This document shows, one piece after another, positions 51,163 through 61,992 of a stretch of 64,000 nt of DNA. The position numbers and the translations under genes are program-made. Under the pieces are notes generated by a model. The model was not told the DNA's origin. It was given only the letters and a program-made list of their open reading frames with translations, and ran no database searches. The first letter of the stretch is position 1, and each line of letters starts with the position of its first letter. The DNA lies in the NCBI RefSeq assembly GCF_051020765.1, contig NC_134936.1, positions 62,001-126,000 on the forward strand. Reading direction: 5' to 3'. The stretch is from Lasioglossum baleicum (lineage: Eukaryota; Arthropoda; Insecta; Hymenoptera; Halictidae).

Positions 51163-52140
51163 ACGTAACCATAAACTGCTTGCGTTGCTCTTGTAAGTCC
51201 CCGCCGTCGCTTACCTCTCCAAATATATTTTTGGAGGGCGCCAAAGAGCGTTTCGGAGTCGGGTTGCAAAGATGCTACGTACGAGCGAATGATGGGCGTT
51301 TCGTCGGCGTTTGTCGCGGTTCTGCGAAAATTGCCAATTTTTGCATTGCGTCTTATAAATACATACAAATATATATCTAGTTTCCACGAGAGGCGAAGTA
51401 GGGATTGGTATTTTTTTTACGTTCCGACTTGCGTGAGTGTTTTTACGGTGTCGTGAGTCGTATTGAGAATACGACCGCCCGTAGGCACCGCTTCGACGAG
51501 GATCTCCAAATCCCTCACCTTCTCTGCGAAACGATTCGCCTTGCGGAAAGAAGCGCTTCCACTCATGAACATTTAACGCGCTCCCGACGTCGCCTGAAAT
51601 GATGCGTATACGAAAGAGGTATATTTACAAGAGTCTCGCGAGACTACAGAGATGGACACACAAATTATAAAAGAAAGAAAGAATACTGTGTGGCACACAG
51701 AGTGTGTGTGGTGTGGCAATGTTAAGCCCCAGGGAGAGAATATGCCTGTGCGTGGATGAGTTTCTTAACTCTACGTTATAATTGCCATACGGCGGAGGGT
51801 CGTCGTTGCCGGCGATTTCGACAAACACATTCCTTTTCGAGTCTTCGAGGGAAGAGACGAAAGAGATCTCTCGTTCTATCGCGAACGCTTTGATGATCGA
51901 TGGACAGCGGAGCAAAGCGCAGCAATGTGCGGGATGAGCACGTCGTACTTGATCGGGTCGGAATTATTCCCCGTCGTCGACGTGTCCTCGCTAATCTGTG
52001 CGATTGCCATTTCATCGCCGCGTTGAATCGTATTGATGACGGCCTATGTGCGTCTTGAGATCTTACTCTCTTTCTCTCGTGTCTCTTTTGGTTTTGTGTT
52101 TGATCGATGATAAATCGTTTCGTGCGCAACGTTTCTGTAC
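51163..52140 (+). other. Internal transcribed spacer 2 (3' limit uncertain)
   Basis: Follows 5.8S. No 28S start sequence is found before or after 52140, so the unit is broken and the end is arbitrary. Confidence 0.6.
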
Positions 52141-52225
52141 CCCCGTGGTTTTTGGTTCAATTATATAAAAGTAGAGAGAAAAAGAAATCTCACCGGGTTA
52201 TATGTATTATTTTTTTTTAATAATA

Positions 52226-52445
52226 TACAGGGTGTTTACCTACAGGTGGGAGAAAATTTAAGGGGTGGTTCTCGACGATAATATAAGACGAAAATGAAGA
52301 ATAAAAAAATTGCGATTTCGGCTTCGTTATTTAGTTATTAACAATTAAAAATCCGCCTAAAATGCTGCAACACTTCTAACAAAAGTACACGTTGCGTACG
52401 TCACACAGGCGCGCGACAGTCTCGTATCAAGTGACAAACGCATGC
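52226..52445 (+). repeat. Putative dispersed repeat beginning ACAGGGTGTT
   Basis: Starts ACAGGGTGTTTACCTACAGG, then GGGAGAAAATTTAAGGGGTG. The CAGGGTGTT opening and layout resemble a class of short dispersed repeats common in insects. No second copy or inverted end is present in the window, so the type is not settled. Confidence 0.35.
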
Positions 52446-54103
52446 ATACCTTGGTTTTCATTTGGGGCCCCAGCGAGGTGAAAATGTTTAAAAAATCGTT
52501 GGACGACATTCAACCTACCTACTCGTTAAAATCCACGAGGGCATTTCTAATATCCGCCCTATGGAATTATCGAGAAGAAGGGGTCAATGCCCTTTCACTT
52601 TTATATTCTTCTCGCACATATCCACAAATCCTTATCCTGCACTGTAATAGTTCATAAAACCGTACTTAATATACTGGAGTAAACGCTCTAGCACTATTTA
52701 CAATATCATACACACGCACTACGAGTTTACAGAGAGTACAAGTTTACTGAGGGGAATGAGTAGAATGTAAAGAACTGGTAATCCTTTAATGTTGAAACAC
52801 TCCACTTTACTGAACTTGATTTACGTCGCGAGACTCGCTCACAAACGGAACGAAATCTTGAGGTTGTGTGATTTCTGCGAACGGAAATCTTCGACGCGTG
52901 CGAGATGAATCATCCGTACAAGCTAGCATCCGCATGCACACTGATTCAAGACAGCTGATGAGGTGCGACCCCGATGCGGTCGTAACTATGACTCTCTTAA
53001 GTATTACATTCGATACGATGGTAGAGGCCTGGGAACTTGAGCTGTGGGGCCTCGTAGCCATCATACCGGATTTAATCCGGAGGAGAGGTGAGAACTCTCA
53101 TCGCTGAGGTGTCGGACCGGGCTTGCCCGGTCTAGTATCCGAGATGAAGAGTTAATCCACCATGGGTTCAGACCATTTGTTCGCCAATAACAGCTGCTGA
53201 TGACCAGCATAGAGAACACCAGTGCGAGTGGTGAGTAGTGATAACATCCGCCGGCGGACCGGATGAATTTCGGTTGACGTGTTTGTGTACGACGTACTGT
53301 ACACCGCGTCAATCGAATTTTATTTGCCTTTGAGGCTTTTTAAGAGGTGCAGTTTTTTGCTGTAACCCTATCAAAGCAACACGCCGTCAGTACTTGTCGT
53401 TAAGCGACACGATCGCGCGTGTATGTCCATGCCAAGGGGGCAGGGCAACACGCCGCCCTCGTGGAGCGAGACGTCATTTGTACTTGGCGGCGTGGAGCAA
53501 CACGCTGCTGAGAGCGTAAGTCCGAAGACCTGACGGAGCCCTAGCCGCAGGCCACTTTCTCCCCTCGCACACTGGCATCACCGTACAGCTCAAGGCAACT
53601 CCTTCGGCTTTCCAATGAGACGAGTCAATGGTAGATTTGACAGTTACTCGGGGTAGATGATGCGAATACATAGCCTCTCGCTCCCAAGTCACTACACGCG
53701 CCTCCTCGAGGCCCCGCTGGATACCACTGATATGACGTGGGAACTAAATCGGTAGTGGCGGGGCGGAGGGGCCTATGCTGACAGATATGCGCGGGTACAT
53801 AAGTGCCCTAATTAACGAAGTTTTTCATATAAAGAGGAAGAAAGGAGGTGTAGCGAAGCACTGAGTGCTGGTCAAAAGACCACGAAGTACTAAAAACTGA
53901 GAGTAAGAGAGAGCGGATCTGTCAGCACTAGGTCTCTTCGCCTTACGGATTGGAATTTGGCAACGACATGGCATGATCCTGGACAATGAATTGGCACACA
54001 GAGTTGGATTTGCTGTTAAGGAAACACAATTTCACACACAAACGAAACGGATACAATTAACAACGAAGCCTCGGACGTAGAGGACCCCGGCCCTGGGTCC
54101 TCT
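52446..54103. other. Unassigned region with several strong hairpins, upstream of the R2-like ORF
   Basis: No convincing ORF. Perfect stems include CCGGAT / ATCCGG (53072-53086), GACCGGGC / GCCCGGTC (about 53115-53132), AGCAC / GTGCT (near 53857) and GCGTG / CACGC (near 53500). The motif CAACACGCYG recurs near 53376, 53447 and 53508. It may be the 5' untranslated region of the R2-like element that follows. Confidence 0.4.
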
Positions 54104-54773
54104 ATGGCGGACTTGTCCGCAATGGACAGGAGGGTCACCGGCAATGACCATGGCAATGAACCTGGACATGAGTTTGATTTACTGGTGGATGTACCCCTGG
54201 GTGGGGAAACAAAATGTGGCTTGTGTTCAGCAAACAGACAGTTCCTGCAGATAGGGGACCTCGCAAAACATCTAGAGAGTCACCCAGATAGTAAGATCGG
54301 CTGGAGATGTGTGCAATGCTCCAGAATATTCGGTAAGCTACATGGATGCAGATGCCATATCGCAAAATGTAAAATCAGAACACCAGCCGATGAAGAATCG
54401 GAAGAAGAATCGGAAGAAAAGGAGAATTCCGATGCCCTATCTGCAGGGCTGCCTTCGGAACACAAAGAGGTCTGTCTCAACATGAGAGACACATGCACCC
54501 AGTCGAGAGGAACGAAAAGAGGACGAGAGAAGCAGAACGACCCAGACCAGCCAACCGAGCATCTTCGGTCTGGAACTTAGTCCCCACTCAGAGGGTAGAA
54601 ACAGTAGAGGAGGAGATGAGCTCGGAGGCGGATCCATGAGAGGAATCGTCGACCGAGGGCCAGGAAGTGGAAGAGAAAAGTATCGCAGTTCAAGAGAAAC
54701 CTGATGTCTGGAAAGACAGACTCAGAGATGCGATAAGGGCCAACCCACTGAGAGATGATCACGATATGAAAGT
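54104..54773 (+). pseudogene. R2-like retrotransposon N-terminal zinc-finger fragment
   Basis: The open part is 54104-54580 (158 codons). CGLC..(H)LESH and WRCVQCSRIFGKLHGCRCHIAKC are two zinc fingers like those at the N-terminus of R2-clade proteins, which bind the rDNA target. An acidic linker follows. In a shifted frame (54667 onward) EKPDVWKDRLRDAIRAN looks like the continuing linker. The ORF is cut at 54774 by an LTR-like start (TGTTACG). No Myb, reverse transcriptase or endonuclease domain remains. Confidence 0.6.
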
Positions 54774-56142
54774 GTTACGTCCCGGGTCGGAAATGGTCCG
54801 ACAGAATGAAGCGGGCCGGGCGGGGACGCAACCGAGTAATTTATTAAGACGATCTTAGATCCACGTGGCGCGTAACGTCCACGTCTGATCAGGGACCCGA
54901 TACCGGTGTCTGTTGTTGAAAAAGAGCGAAGACGGGAATAAATGCGAACCGAGACGGACGTCGTCCGTCGTGAACACCGCGTAGAACTAACACACGTCGC
55001 GGTAGTAGTGACAGTTCCCAGTGGTCGAAGTGTCACTATGTGGGTGTGTGCAACTCGTCCGAACGCGTGGGTTTACTCGATTCGGGGCAGGAGATTTCGA
55101 TCGAAGGGAATTAGTGTTCTCTCGGTACCGAGCACCCTCTGGGCTCAGACCTACACGATTGAAACACCAATTTTAGGGTTAGAAGAACGAACATAGGAAG
55201 TCTGAGGAATTTGAGGAATAGGTCGGAGTCGAACAACCCGATGAACCACCACACGCACACACACTTTCGCGATCACTTTAACCGGTCACTGGGAACGACA
55301 CTTTAGAAGTACCAAGCTTCTAGATATCGAGGACCAAGGCGTTGCTGAATAAAGCTGCGAATAATAGGTTTAGACAAACAAAATATAATGAACCAGAATA
55401 GATACAGCAGTGATTTGCGAGCAGGACTCGTGAAACAAAATATGGTGACGGCTTGCGAGCAAGCTCGAACGAAATGTATATGACGCTACAATATGTCGGG
55501 ACATGACGGAAGCGACGCAACCCGTTGACAGAGACGCGTAACGCTTGCTTATTGTAAAAGACAATTATGTTATCTCTTGGAATTATACGTCCGTGTAGGA
55601 CTAAGTTTAGTTTTAAAAATAACGGTTTGGAGATTTCGGTTATGCGTTTCCGGTCGAACGGCTGCGAGTCAGATGCTTGACCGTACCTTAGTAATTGCCC
55701 AGCGAAAAGGCAATAAAACGTTTCCCGTTTACCTGCATCCCTCATCGTGCGCGGCGCAAGGAGAGATGCGAGATAGGGTCCCTGGAAGGGATGGGCTGGG
55801 GCCTTGTTGAACGTGACCACGAGGGGCAGAATGTTTTTGGCTGCGCTACAGTGAAGAGCGTTTGATCTTGGAAGACAGCTAGTCGTCGCGAGTGGAAGCG
55901 AAAAGAGTCAGACGTAAGATCGTGTAAGGAGATTCTGCCAGCCTCGTGGGCTCGTTGACGTGTCTCCCCGTTGCGCTACGGGTCGAGGGTCGCAGTGTTT
56001 AACGGTGATCGTTGTTTCCCGGTTTATTTAATTCCGCGCGTGCGAAGACAATGAGTGATCCGGTGGAGAACGTCTCCGGTCAAACCCTAGCGGGCCCGAT
56101 GGACAACCTTTCCAATCAGCCTCCGACATATATGTATCTTAC

Positions 56143-56145
<3 letters not shown>
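54774..56145 (+). other. LTR-like fragment and possible leader of another Gypsy-type element
   Basis: Starts TGTTACGTCCCGGG, the same opening as the Gypsy B LTR (TGTTACGG), and immediately interrupts the R2-like frame. It contains hairpin GTCGGA / TCCGAC (near 54788) and an AATAAA near 55349. A methionine at 56051 opens a short frame (MSDPVENVSGQTLAGPMDN) that could be a gag start before the TA microsatellite. No second LTR copy proves the assignment. Confidence 0.35.

Positions 56146-56215
<70 letters not shown>
56146..56215. repeat. (TA)n microsatellite
   Basis: About 35 TA units, continued by a short run at 61415-61425 on the far side of Gypsy D. It is the insertion target of Gypsy D. Confidence 0.95.
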
Positions 56216-56219
<4 letters not shown>

Positions 56220-56299
56220 AAGAAAGTACACGGCACTCTCTTTTAAATTAGCCCGCGCACACATGGCGCGGTAGTAAACAGAGGAGTAAGACAAACACC

Positions 56300-56341
<42 letters not shown>

Positions 56342-56626
56342 AGAAAGAAAGACAGAAAGACAGGTGTGTAATGAAAACGGGAACACGTGCAAAGACTAAC
56401 CTAAGAAAGTGAAAATACATATTATAGATACAAGTAAAGATTGTGTGAATAGGGAAAGGACAGTGAATAATTGACATTTAATGTCGTTTCTCTTTTTACA
56501 GGTAAGATTGTAAATAGTTGTACATAGGAGCATGAATAATAAAACTAAAAAAACCTCTTTTTACAGAGAAACTCAGTTCTGTGATTATTCTTGTCTAACC
56601 CAACCCATGCGGGAAATTGAATAACA
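56216..56626 (+). repeat. 5' LTR of Gypsy D
   Basis: Starts TGTAAAGAAAGTACACGG and ends GAATAACA. It contains a GA/GAAA microsatellite (56302-56360). No TGG-type primer binding site is evident right after it. Confidence 0.9.
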
Positions 56627-57792
56627 TTATAAAACGACATTATCGTCAAAAAAAAAAAGAAAGAATTATGGATAAATTGAGATTCGATTTTGCTGTGAAA
56701 GCCGCAGGCGATGGGAAAACCAACGTAATTGCCCTAACCTCTATTGGAATGAAAGAGGACAGAATCTTCATAATGCCGGCAGAATACCAAGCAATGAAAT
56801 TACATACAATTCTTGAAAAAACAAAAACTTATGAGAGAATAAAGAACACGCTAAAAAGAAGACATCAGAAAAGAGGAGTATGGATAACTCTTACAGAAGA
56901 CTTGAGAAATACTTACCTGGATGAAGAAGAGAATCTAATGTTTAACGAATATTATTTAGAAGAAGTGGAGAAAGAAACACTTGAAAGAAAAGATACTGAC
57001 GCCACAGAGGACTCTATGACTAAATTATTAGAAAAACTCATAGACCAACAGAAAAATTATGAACGTCAAAATTTGCAAAAGATCTCGCAGAGATTTATAT
57101 TAGAAAAATACCAAACAAAAAGTACCAATGCATATCAATGGATTCAAGATTTTGAAAATGAATGTCATCGCTTTGAGATAAAAGAAGATAGAAAGAAAAT
57201 TGAAATTTTTAAACTATTCCTAGAGAAATCTTGCCTAGATTGGTACAGCAGCATGATGATAAAATTAACGATAGACTCAGAGTGGGAAAAGTGGAAAAAA
57301 AGCTTTATTGAAACTTACGCAAATAAGGGATGGAGCCAAATTAGGTATGCAATGTCATTTAAATACCAGACAGGGCCACTGCTAGAATATGCAGTAAAGA
57401 AAGAAAAGCTTCTATTAGAGGTAAGGAAAACTATTGATACTGGTACATTAATTGACCTAATAGCTGCAGGTTTACCAAATTTCATAGCAGACAGAATTGA
57501 CAGAGAGGCATTACAAGAGACTGAAGATTTATTTAATGAAATAGGAAAACTAGAGCACATGATTGAAAAAAGAAGATTTGGAGAGAGAAAAATAATAACC
57601 AAGATGGACAATAAAGCCATAAAAACACCATGTAAAATTTGTGAGAAAAATAACAAAGGTGCACGTTACCACCCCGAAGCATTATGTTGGTTTAAACCAA
57701 GGAAGAATGAAGAAAGAAAAGATGAAAAAATAGAATTTGTAAATAATTCGGAATTAGAAAATGTATTAATAAAGGAAAATCCAAAAAACTAG
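56617..57792 (+). CDS. Gypsy D gag
   Basis: A 391-codon frame. The likely real start is the methionine at 56668 (MDKLRFDFAV), because the upstream codons overlap the LTR end. It has a capsid-like central region (WIQDFENECHRFEIKEDRKK, then a conserved WYSSM and W..WKKSF) and a C-terminal CKIC.........H....C motif, a zinc knuckle with unusually wide Cys-His spacing. It ends at TAG 57790-57792 right after a slippery heptamer, so about the whole gag is translated before the shift. Confidence 0.9.
   Translation: MNNIIKRHYRQKKKERIMDKLRFDFAVKAAGDGKTNVIALTSIGMKEDRIFIMPAEYQAMKLHTILEKTKTYERIKNTLKRRHQKRGVWITLTEDLRNTYLDEEENLMFNEYYLEEVEKETLERKDTDATEDSMTKLLEKLIDQQKNYERQNLQKISQRFILEKYQTKSTNAYQWIQDFENECHRFEIKEDRKKIEIFKLFLEKSCLDWYSSMMIKLTIDSEWEKWKKSFIETYANKGWSQIRYAMSFKYQTGPLLEYAVKKEKLLLEVRKTIDTGTLIDLIAAGLPNFIADRIDREALQETEDLFNEIGKLEHMIEKRRFGERKIITKMDNKAIKTPCKICEKNNKGARYHPEALCWFKPRKNEERKDEKIEFVNNSELENVLIKENPKN
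57783..57789 (+). promoter_or_regulatory. -1 ribosomal frameshift site A AAA AAC (Gypsy D)
   Basis: AAAAAAC in exact X XXY YYZ phase with gag codons (AAA 57784-57786, AAC 57787-57789), directly followed by the gag stop TAG. Pol is in the -1 frame and is open through this point. This heptamer is one of the most efficient known for -1 frameshifting in retroelements. Confidence 0.82.
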
Positions 57793-57794
57793 AT

Positions 57795-60700
57795 TTGACG
57801 CCATTGATTAGAGTAAAAGTATTACTCGATGACACTCTGGAAGTGAACGGTATTTACGACTCTGGTTCTAACGTATCCTTGATAAACTCAAGATTGTTAA
57901 AAATGAAAAGAAAGCAAATGAGCAATACTAATAATACGAATTTAAAAACAATCAATGGTGTTAGAAAAGCGGATGGATTAATAACTGTAAAAACAAAAAT
58001 CTTCAATGTGGAAAATATGATGGATGTTTTTGTTATAAACAGTGAATATTTTAATTATGATTTCTTGATCGGTTTGGATTGCATAAAAAAATTTAAATTA
58101 TGCCAAAATGAAAAATTAGAAATAAAACAAAAGATAACTACAGATTTAATTGGGGAAGATTCAACAAATAAATATAAAAAGAATATGAAAATTCCCGGTC
58201 GAAAAGAAGAAGAAAAGACGGATTTAGAAAACAAGGAAGGAAGATATGAAATAAAAGAAGAAGAGGAAAACTATATGATAAATTTTAATGAACACATAGA
58301 TGAAAAAAATTTTGAAATAGTTACAAATCACTTGGAATATGAAAAGAAAAATGATATTGATAAACTTATAGAAAAATATAGAGCAATATTTGCGAGAGAT
58401 AAATATGATATAGGAACAGTGAAGAATTATGAAGCACACATAGATTTGCTAATTGAGAAATATCCCAGTAAAAGACCGTACAGATGTACGATCGAAGATA
58501 GGAAAGAAATTGAACAACAAATTGCCCAATTACTAAAAAAAAAATTAATTGAAGAATCGTATAGTCCATTCGCCGCTCCGGTAACCCTAGCATACAAACG
58601 AGAAGAGAATAAAAAAACAAGATTGTGCATTGATTTTCGGGATCTAAATAAAATAGTGGTGCCTCAATCACAGCCGTTCCCTTTGATCGAAGATCTTATG
58701 GAAAAAACAAGAGACTGTAAGTACTTTTCTACGTTAGACATAAACTCAGCATTCTGGGCAATACCTCTGAAAATTGAAGATAGAAAAAAAACAGCATTTG
58801 TGACACAGGAGGGTCACTTTCAATGGACCTGTCTACCGTTTGGGTTGAAAACGTCGCCAGCGATCTTCCAAAGGATTTTAAGTAACATTATAAGAAAACA
58901 TAAACTTTCGGGCTTTGTAGTAAACTATATTGATGACATACTAGTTTTCTCACGGACATTCGCTGAACATATCGGACACTTAACACAATTATTGGAAGCA
59001 ATAATGAGTGAAGGCTTCAGACTAAAGTTTTCAAAATGTGCTTTTGCAAGGAATTGGGTAAAGTATTTGGGTCACATAATACAAAACAATTCAATACGCC
59101 CATTGAAGGATAATCTGGTATCAATAAGAAATTTTCCTATACCAAAAACAAGAAAAAATGTTAGACAATTCTTGGGAAAGATAAACTTTTATAATAAATA
59201 TGTAAGAGACAATGCAATCATTTTAGATCCACTACACAATCTGCTAAGAAAGAACCAACAATTTAAGTGGACGAAAGATTGTCAAGCATCATTCGATAGA
59301 ATAAAAGATCTTCTTTGTCGACAACCAATTTTAGGGATATTTGATCAAAAATTGCCAATAAACATATACACGGATGCTAGTTTGAAAGGAATAGGAGCGA
59401 TTTTAAAACAACCACAAATTAATGGAGAAGAAAAACCGATTGCATACTTTTCAAAAAAACTGAATGATGCCCAAAAGAAAAGAAAAGCCATTTATTTGGA
59501 ATGCTTGGCAATAAAGGAAGCGGTAAAATACTGGCAACATCGGCTCATAGGACAAAAATTTACGGTTTTTTCAGACCACAAGCCGTTGGAAAATATGAAT
59601 ATAAAATGCAGGACTGACGAAGAATTGGGTGATTTGACGTATTACTTATCTCAATACAGCTTCAATATAAAATACGCTCCAGGTAAATATAACATAGAAG
59701 CAGACTGTTTAAGCAGAAATCCGGTTCTAGAACCAGATGAAAATGAAGATGAACAACTAAAAATTGTAAACCTCATAAAATCGGAAGAGATTATTAGTGA
59801 CCAAAGAAAAAACGCTGATTTGCAAATTGAAAAGGAAAAGATGATACAAAAACATAGAATATACTATAAAAAGATAAGAAAAAAAGAAAAGATTGTGCTA
59901 TCAGAAAAACTTAGTGTAGAATTTATCAAAAGAATTCATGAACACTATTGCCACATAGGTATAGAACAGATGACAAACAAAATCAGTCCGTTCTACACGA
60001 GCAAAAATCTACTGCTAAACATAAAAGAAACATGTAAAAATTGCACAACATGCATAAAAAATAAATCCAGAGGTCAAGATAAATATGGCCTAATGTCTCA
60101 TTTAGGACCGGCTGAACGACCATTCGATATTATATCAATAGATACAATTGGAGGATTTGGAGGATCGAGATCAACAAAAAAATACCTACACTTACTAGTT
60201 GATCATTTTACAAGATACGCCTGGATATTAACGTCAAAGACGCAGAGTGCCAATGACTTTATAAAATTAGTGAACAAAATTACAAAAGACGAAAAGATTG
60301 GCATGGTACTAACAGACCAATATCCAGGAATAAATTCGAAGGAATTTAAGGATTTTCTAGAAGAAAAAAAAATACCACTGATCTTCACAGCAGTAAATTC
60401 GCCTTTCTCCAACGGACTCAACGAAAGATTGAACCAGACATTGGTAAATAAAATAAGATGCACAATAAACGAAAAAGAAAAAAAAGTTGCATGGACGACG
60501 ATTGCCACAGAATGCGTAAAAAGATATAATGAAACAGAGCATACTGTCACAGGTTTTACACCAAAGTACTTACTGGAAGGTGAGAACACTACAATTTTAC
60601 CAAAGGAATTGAAACAGGAAAAAACGCAAACCGACCTACAGGAAGACAGAAAACGGGCTCTCCAAAGGACAAAACAATCACACAACTACAACAAAAATAT

Positions 60701-60932
60701 ATTTGACAAAAACAGAAAACAAGGGGAATTCAATGTTGGAGACATGGTATTTGTAGAGAATGGAAACAGACTGAATAGGAAAAAGTTAGACGAATTGAAG
60801 ATCGATCCCTACAAAATCTTAAAGAAAATATCAAATTCCATATACGAAATAGATACGGGACACAAAAAAACAAAGTCGAACAGGTTCCACATAACGAAAC
60901 TAACACCAACTCCCATTACACCGAATGAATAA
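57795..60932 (+). CDS. Gypsy D pol: protease, reverse transcriptase, RNase H, integrase
   Basis: A 1045-codon frame listed from a TTG. In reality it is entered by frameshift from gag at 57783-57789. Retropepsin IYDSGSNVSLI (Asp near 22), reverse transcriptase LCIDFRDLNK (near 280) and NYIDDILVFS (near 378), RNase H YTDASLKGIG (near 525), integrase zinc region (HEHYCHIGIEQM; CKNCTTC), DDE core (SIDTIGGFGG near 783; LTDQYPG; NGLNERLNQTL), then a C-terminal SH3-like segment (FNVGDMVFV). No stops or frameshifts. Its termini fit a functional polyprotein. Confidence 0.93.
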   Translation: MTPLIRVKVLLDDTLEVNGIYDSGSNVSLINSRLLKMKRKQMSNTNNTNLKTINGVRKADGLITVKTKIFNVENMMDVFVINSEYFNYDFLIGLDCIKKFKLCQNEKLEIKQKITTDLIGEDSTNKYKKNMKIPGRKEEEKTDLENKEGRYEIKEEEENYMINFNEHIDEKNFEIVTNHLEYEKKNDIDKLIEKYRAIFARDKYDIGTVKNYEAHIDLLIEKYPSKRPYRCTIEDRKEIEQQIAQLLKKKLIEESYSPFAAPVTLAYKREENKKTRLCIDFRDLNKIVVPQSQPFPLIEDLMEKTRDCKYFSTLDINSAFWAIPLKIEDRKKTAFVTQEGHFQWTCLPFGLKTSPAIFQRILSNIIRKHKLSGFVVNYIDDILVFSRTFAEHIGHLTQLLEAIMSEGFRLKFSKCAFARNWVKYLGHIIQNNSIRPLKDNLVSIRNFPIPKTRKNVRQFLGKINFYNKYVRDNAIILDPLHNLLRKNQQFKWTKDCQASFDRIKDLLCRQPILGIFDQKLPINIYTDASLKGIGAILKQPQINGEEKPIAYFSKKLNDAQKKRKAIYLECLAIKEAVKYWQHRLIGQKFTVFSDHKPLENMNIKCRTDEELGDLTYYLSQYSFNIKYAPGKYNIEADCLSRNPVLEPDENEDEQLKIVNLIKSEEIISDQRKNADLQIEKEKMIQKHRIYYKKIRKKEKIVLSEKLSVEFIKRIHEHYCHIGIEQMTNKISPFYTSKNLLLNIKETCKNCTTCIKNKSRGQDKYGLMSHLGPAERPFDIISIDTIGGFGGSRSTKKYLHLLVDHFTRYAWILTSKTQSANDFIKLVNKITKDEKIGMVLTDQYPGINSKEFKDFLEEKKIPLIFTAVNSPFSNGLNERLNQTLVNKIRCTINEKEKKVAWTTIATECVKRYNETEHTVTGFTPKYLLEGENTTILPKELKQEKTQTDLQEDRKRALQRTKQSHNYNKNIFDKNRKQGEFNVGDMVFVENGNRLNRKKLDELKIDPYKILKKISNSIYEIDTGHKKTKSNRFHITKLTPTPITPNE

Positions 60933-60996
60933 AAAGAAATGTAGTCTGCAAACTGTAGAGAAAATTTTTACAAAATTTTGTCCTCAAGCGGGGAGA

Positions 60997-61077
60997 TGTA
61001 AAGAAAGTACACGGCACTCATTTTTAAATTAGCCCGCGCACACATGGCGCGGTAGTAAACAGAGGAGTAAGACAAAC

Positions 61078-61127
<50 letters not shown>

Positions 61128-61413
61128 AAGACAGAAAGACAGAAAGACAGGTGTGTAATGAAAACGGGAACACGTGCAAAGACTAACCTAAGAAAGTGAA
61201 AATACAGATTATAGATACAAGTAAAGATTGTGTGAATAGGGAAAGGACAGTGAATAATTGACATTTAATGTCGTTTCTCTTTTTACAGGTAAGATTGTAA
61301 ATAGTTGTACATAGGAGCATGAATAATAAAACTAAAAAAACCTCTTTTTACAGAGAAACTCAGTTCTGTGATTATTCTTGTCTAACCCAACCCATCCGGG
61401 AAATTGAATAACA
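60997..61413 (+). repeat. 3' LTR of Gypsy D
   Basis: Preceded by a purine-rich tract (AAGCGGGGAGA). It has the same start and end as the 5' copy and a longer GA run (61080-61125). Confidence 0.9.
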
Positions 61414-61667
61414 TTATATATATATGTCGCGGCAGAAACATTTTGGCGCGACCCGTGCGCCCCGGCGTTAATACGTTTCATCGTCGCGTGTCGGCTGTCG
61501 AGTATTCTGACCGTTTGACTCTGCGGAGACACTCATCTCGATCGTTCGAGCGCTTAACAAAATCTGCCGGCCGGTCTCGGGCCATCGAGGGCCTTGCCTC
61601 GCATTCTCCCCACTCCGCAGAGTCACTCCGTCCACGTGCACGCATTCTAAAAGGGAGCCGATTTTGT

Positions 61668-61752
61668 TTGTCGCAGCCGCTCAAACGTTTCGGCTGCGCG
61701 TAAGAGAAACCGATCCCGACTCTTACGGCCGATCAAACGTCTTGGCCGCGCT
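61668..61752. repeat. Three consecutive hairpins in the Gypsy E LTR region
   Basis: CGCAGCCG / CGGCTGCG (61672-61698), CGTAAGAG / CTCTTACG (61699-61727) and CGGCC / GGCCG (61726-61748). The first and third share TCAAACGT in the loop. Confidence 0.7.
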
Positions 61753-61992
61753 ACAATGTAAATGCACGCGCGAGCACTCAGCAGCCGACTCCTGCAACTT
61801 CCAACGGCCAATCCTTAACCTATGCTTATTCTAAAAACGCGCTTAAATCTACGACACGGCCGGACTGACATGTCACGCGTCCTCGCGTGTATCTGCAACA
61901 GAACAATTCCTTCATATTACATTCATAGTTCGGCCTTCCTGACGTACAAGAGGTAACGAAAGTATTAACTTTTCATTGCAGGGAATCAAACA

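Larger units (their letters stand above)
56216..61413 (+). mobile_element. Ty3/Gypsy retrotransposon D, apparently intact
   Basis: LTRs 56216-56626 and 60997-61413 (about 411 and 417 bp) surround uninterrupted gag and pol. The LTRs differ at about four positions plus GA-repeat length. Insertion was into TA repeat. A TATA duplication is consistent (56212-56215 and 61415-61418) but cannot be proven in such sequence. It is AT-rich and lysine-rich in coding, unlike the GC-rich Gypsy A and C. Confidence 0.94.

Noticed and set aside
52950..52995. CTGATGAG at 52955-52962 followed by a GCGACC / GGTCGT stem, like a hammerhead ribozyme core
   Set aside because: The conserved GAAA after stem II is absent and stem III cannot be formed.
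51163..56000. 28S rRNA
   Set aside because: I looked for the conserved 5' start and the R2/R1 target region and found neither.
56012..56251. ORF translating to repeated Ile-Tyr
   Set aside because: It is mostly the TA microsatellite. Only the first 25-30 codons could be a gag start.
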